The notes below the pieces were generated by a model. The model was given only the letters and a program-made list of their open reading frames with translations. It did no database searches and was not told where the DNA came from. Made by a program: the position numbers and the translations under genes. A DNA stretch of 64,000 bases. Origin: Pelobates cultripes. Taxonomy: Eukaryota; Chordata; Amphibia; Anura; Pelobatidae. The DNA lies in assembly GCA_933207985.1 (NCBI GenBank), contig OW240924.1:70364742-70428741 (forward strand), given 5' to 3'. This document shows positions 56,721 to 64,000 of this stretch, one piece after another; within the stretch, counting starts at the first letter, position 1; each line of letters starts with the position of its first letter.

Positions 56721-58242
56721 GTTTCTATTTATACGTATTTGATTGAACAGAGACAGGAGTGCTATATAGTGTATTATGTATCAGTATTTTGGTACTTTAA
56801 AAACCATAAATAAATACACTCTAATGTTTTAGAGCCTAATGTGGCTCCAATAAAAGATATAAAAAAGTGCACTAACGCATTTCACTCTCTTGCAGGCTAT
56901 TTCAAATTGTCTATATAGGACCAAAGAGTAAATTTAGCTTAGATTTATTAAGGTTAGGTATATGAAAAAAGAAAATTGAAAGCTTACAGAAACATAATAT
57001 GTATTTAATCAATCTTTTCACAAAGGTATATAAAAAAATTAGATTATACAACATCCCCTATATCACAATTTTTTTAAAGGGTTGGGAGAATTATTAATAA
57101 ATAAATTAGCAGAAAAGGTAAAATATGTGCTTTGAACATAAACTAGTTGGGGAACTAAAAAAACCCTGCTTGTGAGAAATATGCTGGCATTTTTGGGAAT
57201 GTCTTATTAGGAACCTGGTCCAGCAAAGAAGATTTAGTAACTACTTAAAACAGGAATAAATCTGGTCTTGACCATGGCCTTTTCCTTTGCCCCACTTCAT
57301 CACTTGTCTTGTTTGTGTACGGGGACAATTGTTTACTAAATCAGTAATATTGAACCTTATAGCAGTCATTACCCACCCAAACAGACATGAAAACCAAATG
57401 ACATCCTATTATGCCTTACCCCTTAATATGCTGTGAGTTTTGCGTTACTTTGCTACTAAATTATGATTATATCTACTACTGATCTATGACATCTTTGTGT
57501 TTTGTTTCAGTTTATTAATCAATGAGTACTGAAGTTCCTTGGATCCAAAAGATCCCCTTACTATTGGACCAAAAACTATCCAAAGAGTACATTTTATGTA
57601 TCTATCCCCTATCTTCTATATCTTGACAGATACATCTGTATCTTAGCAGATATACATCAAGAATTAGTTACACAACACTAAACCTGTTCCCTCGTTAATT
57701 TATTAAAAGCATCAATCAGCAGCAAAAAGGTTTCTTGGAGAAAAAGATGAACACATGTTGCAAAAATAACCTCATATAAAGAATACCGTCTTAGTGCCCC
57801 TGAAAGTTAAATGACACTGTAAAATTGGCCTATTTAAAGAATAACCTTTTCAAGCATCAAAACAAAAGATTGATAATAGTGTAAGAGGCTAATTTTCAAA
57901 ATAATTTCCTTGTCAAGAAGCAAACTAGGATAAAAGGCTCCTTCTGTGATTCTGAAGACGAGATGCCAGAAAAGCTAGTTAAGACAATGTATGCAAAGTT
58001 GTAAGAGCACTACAGCGTTCTGCAAAAAAGTAAGTGATGGCAGATCAAAAAAAGAGCATTTGGACAATCAAGTCAGAATTGTTTTAAGAGGCAGCTCTAA
58101 ATATTCTTTTTGATTTCTGTCTTTTCTGTTCATTGCTTAACTCTGAAAGTTTTCTTGCAGTTTATTCTTTCTCAAGTATATCATTTGTGACATATTTTTT
58201 CTTACATCCTCATTGGGTATATAATTAAATGCATATTTCCTA
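56721..58242. other. unassigned stretch
   Basis: No coding region or clear repeat. 57800-58170 has few simple repeats and may hold conserved non-coding sequence, which cannot be judged from one genome. Confidence 0.35.
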
Positions 58243-59290
58243 AAAGGGACACTCATAGCAGTTTGCAAGACACCCCCATATTCTTAATTTGAAGACCGCA
58301 GGTCTGACTTCTTTTGACAAAAAACATTTAATTTTTGGATGGCTAAATTACACCACTTTCTTATTTACCTCTGGAAAGAAATCTCGGTTAACGAAAATTA
58401 AATAATGGATGCTATTTGAAAATGGCACACTTTGTAAAGCACTACTCCTGATTCAAAATTCTTATACTTCGGACCTGATATTTTAAGGGGGGGGAAAAAA
58501 TCACAATCATTTGAATTAATTAAATTATACTTATTTGGATGTGTCTTAGTTCCCAGAACAACTACCAATGAACAGAAATGACAGCTTTTGTTTTAGTTTA
58601 AAAACAAAAGTTTTTCCAAAAAAACTTTACTATGCAAAAGACCACAGACTTAACATTTTAGTGAAAAAATATAATTATTATTTTTTTTTAATGTTAATTG
58701 CATGAATTTGGATGCCTCTTCGTGGATAATACTTTGTTACTAGAACAAATTCAGCTGGCAAGAAGTCCATGTTTTTAAATCCCATATTTAGCATGAGAAC
58801 CCCAAGTTTAAAAATATAAAAACTGACCTGATATTTCTTGACCAAAAACCTAAAAATCTTTTAAATGACAACTTTGAATACCAATTACGTCCAACAAGAA
58901 AGCCCAGCTGACAAAAGTTCAAATAGTTTTTTACGTTCTAGAACACATTCCAACTTACAGAAATTAAATATGGATTCTAGTTTAAAAATAACAGTTTAAT
59001 AGTAAAATGCGTGCTCTCTACAAGATTTCAAATTCTTAGCCCAGACATGTTGTTTTGAGGAAAATTGATTCTTTTTAACTTAGCTAAAATTACACCTTTT
59101 CAGGTACTTCTTAACCTCTCAAAATTAGTAAGTAGACAGAAGGAAAATGTGAACTCTTTTTTGAAAAAGGCAAGGTTGCAAGACACCCTTCTTATTCAAA
59201 CATTCTTGAATTTCGATGGTCTTTCTATGCAAGTCAATGATTATAACATAAAATATTGCTCAGCTGTGTAACCACAGTACCTTTATACTA
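58243..59290. repeat. degenerate tandem repeat, period about 180 bp
   Basis: A landmark like GCAAGACACC...ATTCTTA recurs near 58264, 58444, 58634, 59018 and 59174, with a weaker copy near 58790. A second landmark of the type CTAGAACA...CAGAAATTAAATATGGAT...AGTTTAAA recurs near 58368, 58549, 58735, 58935 and 59112. Both give spacings of about 175-200 bp in the same phase, so this is an old satellite-like array of five to six units. The small frame 59065-59271 inside it is not a credible gene. Confidence 0.6.
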
Positions 59291-62200
59291 AATAAACACA
59301 CTCTGGTTTCCTTTTGAATCTTTTATGTCTTAGTCATAGTCCATTTCCCACTCAAAAACACTACGGGAGATGTTAGTGAATTACTCATAGACCGCTATTG
59401 TTAAAATAAAAATATAATACAATTATTCATCGAATATTATTTAGGGAGAATTCTTCAACACTGCATGTTAATATTGTTTCCAGTTAGGTTAACAAATAAT
59501 GCAAGATAAAATAACAGATCAAATGGTTAACATGCTGTGGCCACCTGCCTACTTTCGAAACACTATCTATATTTTAGGAGGTGCCAGCCCCAGACCATAT
59601 AACCTGTCAGAAGTTTTATAGGCAAAACGCTGTGTGATAATGTATTGATGTCTTACATTTTACACAAAGCCTGCTTCCTTCAGGGGTTAGACAGCGTGTT
59701 CAGCGCTGACTAACGGGGTAATAAAAAAAAACCACAACACAAAACTGCTTTACAGCCCTCTGTTGACTTGTGTTTTTCATTATATTATCTCACCTCAGAG
59801 TTTGGCAGTTCTCGTGAATTTTAGCCAGACCTCTTGAAATTCAGGTAGTGCCCTTCACGCAACCCTCAGTGCCTTCTGCAGTAGAAAGCAAAAGAGGCGT
59901 AAACAGAGGTCACATGGAAAGAGAAATTAAAATACAAGTTGTTTAGCAAAGGAACCTGTAGAGCGTCAAGTGAAGTAGGCACCTTGACAAGGAACGTAAC
60001 AGTTACCTAAGAAGAAGGACATTGATTATTCTGAAGTCTGTGTTTTTAAGACTTTTCATTTTATTTCACATTTCTTTATTCTACAACCTTATCAACCTTA
60101 CCTTTGTAACCAATTTTCACAACCTGGTATGATCAACCATTTTAAACAACACACATTCCAAACAGCAAGTTCTTCCTACAGATTACAATGGCATTACTGA
60201 ACACCTGAAATAACACCGGTTTACATGCACTTTACTCCAGCTGTGACAGCTTTTGAGTAGTTCTCTAGCCTAGTGGAGTCTCGGATTCTAGATAGGAGAT
60301 TTCTAACATGCAGTGATTTGAAGATGGTTAAGTCAACTTTTTCTTTCCTGGTTAAACAGTATTCTTATGTCACTATCGAAGAGTGGTTACAATGTTAGCT
60401 TAAAAATGGTGGGGACCAAAGTACACTTAGAAATTCATTCTGTTGTGTGTACTCTGAATATTGAATGGTAAAAATATTTTTATGAATGTACAACATCAAT
60501 AAAGATATAACTAATTCTCTCTGAGCATCTCGAATGGGACCCATTTTAATCATCAAGAATAGTAAACATGAAAAAAGTAATAAAAAAAATACATAATAAA
60601 AACAAGAATAGATGTTTATTTATTCATGACGTATATTGGAAATATTGGTACTAAAAAGAGATATCTTATTTTAAAGAGGAACTTTCACATCTAGAGGTTT
60701 TCCAGCACCTAAAACAATACATAAATATTAAACCTGCTGTATTTGTAATGCGCTATCATTTGACTAAAATAAATTGAATTACATTGTTAATTGGGTAATT
60801 CTCTGTTAAATGTTGTGTATTGATTTATTGATAATGTGAACATCATATTATCCTCCAGATAATGTATAACAAACATTTGGTATTCAATGTACAAAGTTTT
60901 TAAAGAATAATGGGGACATTTGTATCTAAAACAAACATTCTGTGACCCGTGGATCTCTTGCTACTTTTAATGGATGGGTTTTTTTTAAGGAGAAAGGGTA
61001 TGGAAAATAAATGGGTCGGGGAAGAAGTGGGATGATGAGGTAATTTTGGGGTTATAGAACAGACAAGAGATCTTGCTCCACTACCAGACACCAGGAATAG
61101 GACAACAATCATTTATGTTTCAGTTGGTAAGGGTGTGAAGACTGCCACCTCCACCACAGAGGAATGCCAAACCGTGTATTCCAAAGTGGTGATACACCAG
61201 GCCACCATATCAAGTGCCCTGTCCATGTCCAAACTTATTATAGAGGTACAATCAGAGGAGGGCCAGAGGTGGTCTCACCCCCGTCACCATATGTCATGGA
61301 CTAAGCCCAATTGGTGTGGAATTAGTATGTTAGGAAGAAAGCTCTGGAGACAAGAGGCCAATGCCGAGATTCAGGAGTGATATGCATCTAAAGGAACTCA
61401 TGTGAGCACGACCCTTTCCTGGTTTGGATGCAAAAACTGTTCAAGCTAAGGGAGTCAACTAATAGACCATCTAGGTACTTTTGATTGCATAGTGGGGCTA
61501 GAACAATGCCAAGATGGGGCTTGAGGATTTTAAAATATTTTGTTGTGAAGCCATCGTATGTTTGTATTTCCTGATTGGTCTAGGGTTATTCAGACGTGAA
61601 CAGAATTCCTTTTCTATTTGGGGGTGTTGCAACTTTTTTGAGAAGGTTATACCTCTTGGATGATCATCCGGTGTTGAGGTGTATAGGGCTTTAAAGTGGG
61701 CATAAAAGGCTGTCTACCTGGGTGAGAGATGTCTTCAAAAGAGAAGAATTCCCTGTTGAACTGAAGAGCTTTCCACAACCTCTACTTCAACTCGGGATTC
61801 AATTTAGTAGCTTTTAAATGGAATAAATTCTCAGTTGATGGATTTAGCGATTCACTAGGCCTTGCAAAAATAAGAGACACTTCTCTAGATACCTGTTTAA
61901 CTCAATTAAAGCAGTTTGTAATAGCATTTTTCTTTTATTTACAACAAAAATATTGGATCAAACTCATGCAAGAGCATGAGGTAGCTGATTATGTATAAAA
62001 ATGGCACTTTGCCACCAAAGACGCCAACCATTGTAGAAATAATTAATTTAGTGCAACACTCTACTATATATGAACGTCCCATAGTCAAGAGAAGCCATGT
62101 GTGAATAGAAACACAATGTGGTGTAGATGGGATCAACACTCCAGATTTTCATGACTTGCTTATTTCACTGGAGGGACTTGGTTTTATTCTATATTATTTC

Positions 62201-62637
62201 ATTATCTCAAAGAATGGCTCTTACTGTTCTTTAATGCTCCACGTGGAGTTTTATTTAAGGAACGATGGGATATGTACAGTTTCTTCTCTCTCCATGTTAT
62301 TCTTTCTTCACTATCTCTTTACTTTTATTCTTTTCTAATCACCTTTACAAAAGCTTACAAGATAATTTATTTATGTTAACAAGTTCATCCCTATATATTT
62401 GTTAAGTTGTTCTTGTACATATTTTATGTGGTTAATTCATACTTCGACCTACTGGTAACACATCAAATGCATTGGTTAACCACTAAGCTTTAACAAGGGA
62501 ACCAAATTTGGGACATTTACGGTTTATTTGTTAGTGTTAGAGTTAGTGTTTAGTTTTAGTGCAATATGTAAGTCCCAGTTTGCTGAAATTAGAGAGTTGC
62601 CCTCTTGAGCAACAGCTGCTATTTGCCTCTGATTACA
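59291..62637. other. unassigned stretch
   Basis: No gene recognised. The frame 61135-61380 (81 codons) has no motif I know, and neither do the surrounding frames at 61400-61760. 59690-59990 is complex sequence without simple repeats. Confidence 0.35.
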
Positions 62638-62998
62638 TTAAAAGGACACTCTACGCACCAGATTAATATAGTGGTTCTGGTTCAGAGACCATGCCCGCTG
62701 GCAGAAAAGTGTAAACACTGACTGATATTCATCATCTTCATGCTCTACCTGAAGATACTGAATGCTCCCCATAGAAAAGCATTTATAATTTTTAAGGAGA
62801 TGCTGACTGGCGCAGCATAGCGATTGCTGTGCATGCGCACTAGTATAGACTGCTTTCTAGTGGTGAAGAATTGGATTCACTGAATAGTAATGATGATCTC
62901 TGCCAAGGGAGGAGAGGTGGTCACAGCGAGCATGGCTTGTCGGGAGACTAAAGGTGAGTAAAAATAACTATTTTGTTTGTTTAGTGTTGGACCATTAA
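62638..62998. mobile_element. possible TTAA-flanked T2-like element
   Basis: TTAAAAGGACACTC at the left (from 62638) and GTGTTGGACCATTAA at the right (to 62998) give TTAA on both ends and weak inverted similarity. This resembles the better-kept element at 9751-10220 but is eroded. Confidence 0.4.
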
Positions 62999-64000
62999 AT
63001 CCAAATTCCTAACTTTAGAGTGGGGTTTTAATTCAGCCCGTATTGGGAAAAAGTCTGCAATAAAAATGTCTGTAACTGCATATCGCAGCTGTCAGCTGGG
63101 ACAGTAACTCCCACTAATCCTGGGCAGGCTAGGACATGTATGTCATTGCTGCCAAGAGATTAGGGACCCACCATTGCATTGTGGTTGTCAAACTGTGCAT
63201 TATGAGTGAATAATACACATATGATGTCACCACCTGCATTAAGACTATACAGCATTGGACTTGAAAACATGAAAAATAATTATTGAATTAATGCGCAGGT
63301 GATGAAAAAATATATATATGTATTTTCATATATGTATGCGCGCGCACACGCACACACGCACGCACGCACGCACGCACACACTGACTGATGATATGAAAAA
63401 TTATTTAAAAATTAAAAATAATGCACATAATTACACATTTAAATATATGTTTTATTAACTAAATGTGCTTTATTTTGCTTACTAACTCGAGACTATAAAG
63501 TAAAAGTACCACCTCTGCAGTTTTCGGAAGCGGGCTCCTTGTTAGATTTCTGTTTGTTTTGTATGATCGCACCCATAATAAACTTAACACATTGGATTAG
63601 AATTACTTGTCTGTTCATCTAATGAAATAAAAAGATCTCTGGTTTTCTCTCAGTATGTCTTCTCATATACTTCAAACTTGCATATTAGTAAAATTAACAT
63701 TTTGAAAGAAAATTGAATACATGTATTTAGTACGAGATAAACCCGCGATCACACTTTGGTATCAATTTTGGGAAGCTCCTGGTATTCACTGAGTTAAATT
63801 TCTACTTCTAGCATGCAAGACTTAAATCTGTCTTATCGCCTTTTCCCCCTTCTTAAGTATGCAAATTACAAGAGGTTATTGTTCTAAAGTGAAATTAAAT
63901 AGCTATGAAAAGCCAGACCATTAATAAAATTTCCATAATATCCCCAGGATATGCGAGCAATTTCTGCAGTTGTGGATAGAAGGAGGAGTTGGAGAGAAAA
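62999..64000. repeat. unassigned, with (CA/CG)n microsatellite
   Basis: No gene seen. An alternating purine-pyrimidine tract GCGCGCACACGCACAC...GCACGCACGCAC lies at about 63338-63382, preceded by ATATATATG. Confidence 0.6.

Noticed and set aside
61135..61380. 81-codon frame as a coding exon or LINE fragment
   Set aside because: No recognisable motif, and the neighbouring frames give no consistent LINE order, so I left it unassigned.

Overview
The window looks like intergenic or intronic DNA from an amphibian, most likely a frog. It is AT-rich and full of transposons: a Penelope-like retroelement with a GIY-YIG endonuclease, CR1- and L2-type LINE fragments, an L1-type 3' end, T2/Kolobok-like TTAA elements and hAT elements with 8-bp target duplications. 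I recognise no host protein exon, tRNA or rRNA. The frog assignment rests on this repeat mixture and is an inference.

Left part (1-19988): a probable solo LTR (57-1137) lies beside a decayed minus-strand CR1 LINE (1138-3135). A hammerhead-like motif, a long inverted repeat, a duplicated 346-bp unit and TG-rich minisatellites follow. Then come an L2-like LINE 3' half (8173-9270), a T2-like TTAA element (9751-10220), a second isolated hammerhead-like motif, and CR1 and L2 tails. A nested cluster occupies 12523-16886: a 5'-truncated L1 with 15-bp target duplications, holding a 2-kb hAT element (8-bp duplications) and a short polyA retroinsertion (16-bp duplications). The next 3 kb show no recognisable repeat or gene.

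Centre (20004-47967): a roughly 28-kb array of one Penelope-like element (PLE). It has five full-length units, all with open reading frames, and two 5'-truncated units, ordered <A <B| C> D> [100-N gap] <E| F> G>. The tandem period is 4829 bp. The whole array sits between two copies of a 15-bp host sequence (19989-20003 and 47968-47982), so it occupies one insertion site. Each unit has ORF1 (416 aa, basic, coiled-coil and RS-rich), overlapping ORF2 (797 aa, reverse transcriptase plus GIY-YIG endonuclease) in the -1 frame, and a 1.3-kb spacer/pseudo-LTR. The spacer holds three CCGGAAGT sites, two perfect inverted repeats, a hammerhead-like ribozyme fold, a polyA signal and a candidate 82-nt intron. 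ORF1 probably binds RNA, ORF2 copies and inserts it, and the pseudo-LTR supplies promoter, ribozyme and 3' end. The copies are nearly identical, so activity or amplification is recent. The B|C and E|F inverted junctions are identical and 10923 bp apart, with the only gap between them: either a real higher-order duplication or unmerged haplotypes.

Right part (47983-64000): a solo LTR with 5-bp duplications (49822-50403), a 165-bp hAT MITE (51032-51196), an L2-like LINE with several RT motifs and frameshifts (about 51330-53190), a TA-flanked inverted-repeat element (55577-56328), a very degenerate satellite of about 180-bp period (58243-59290) and a possible TTAA element (62638-62998). The rest is unassigned.
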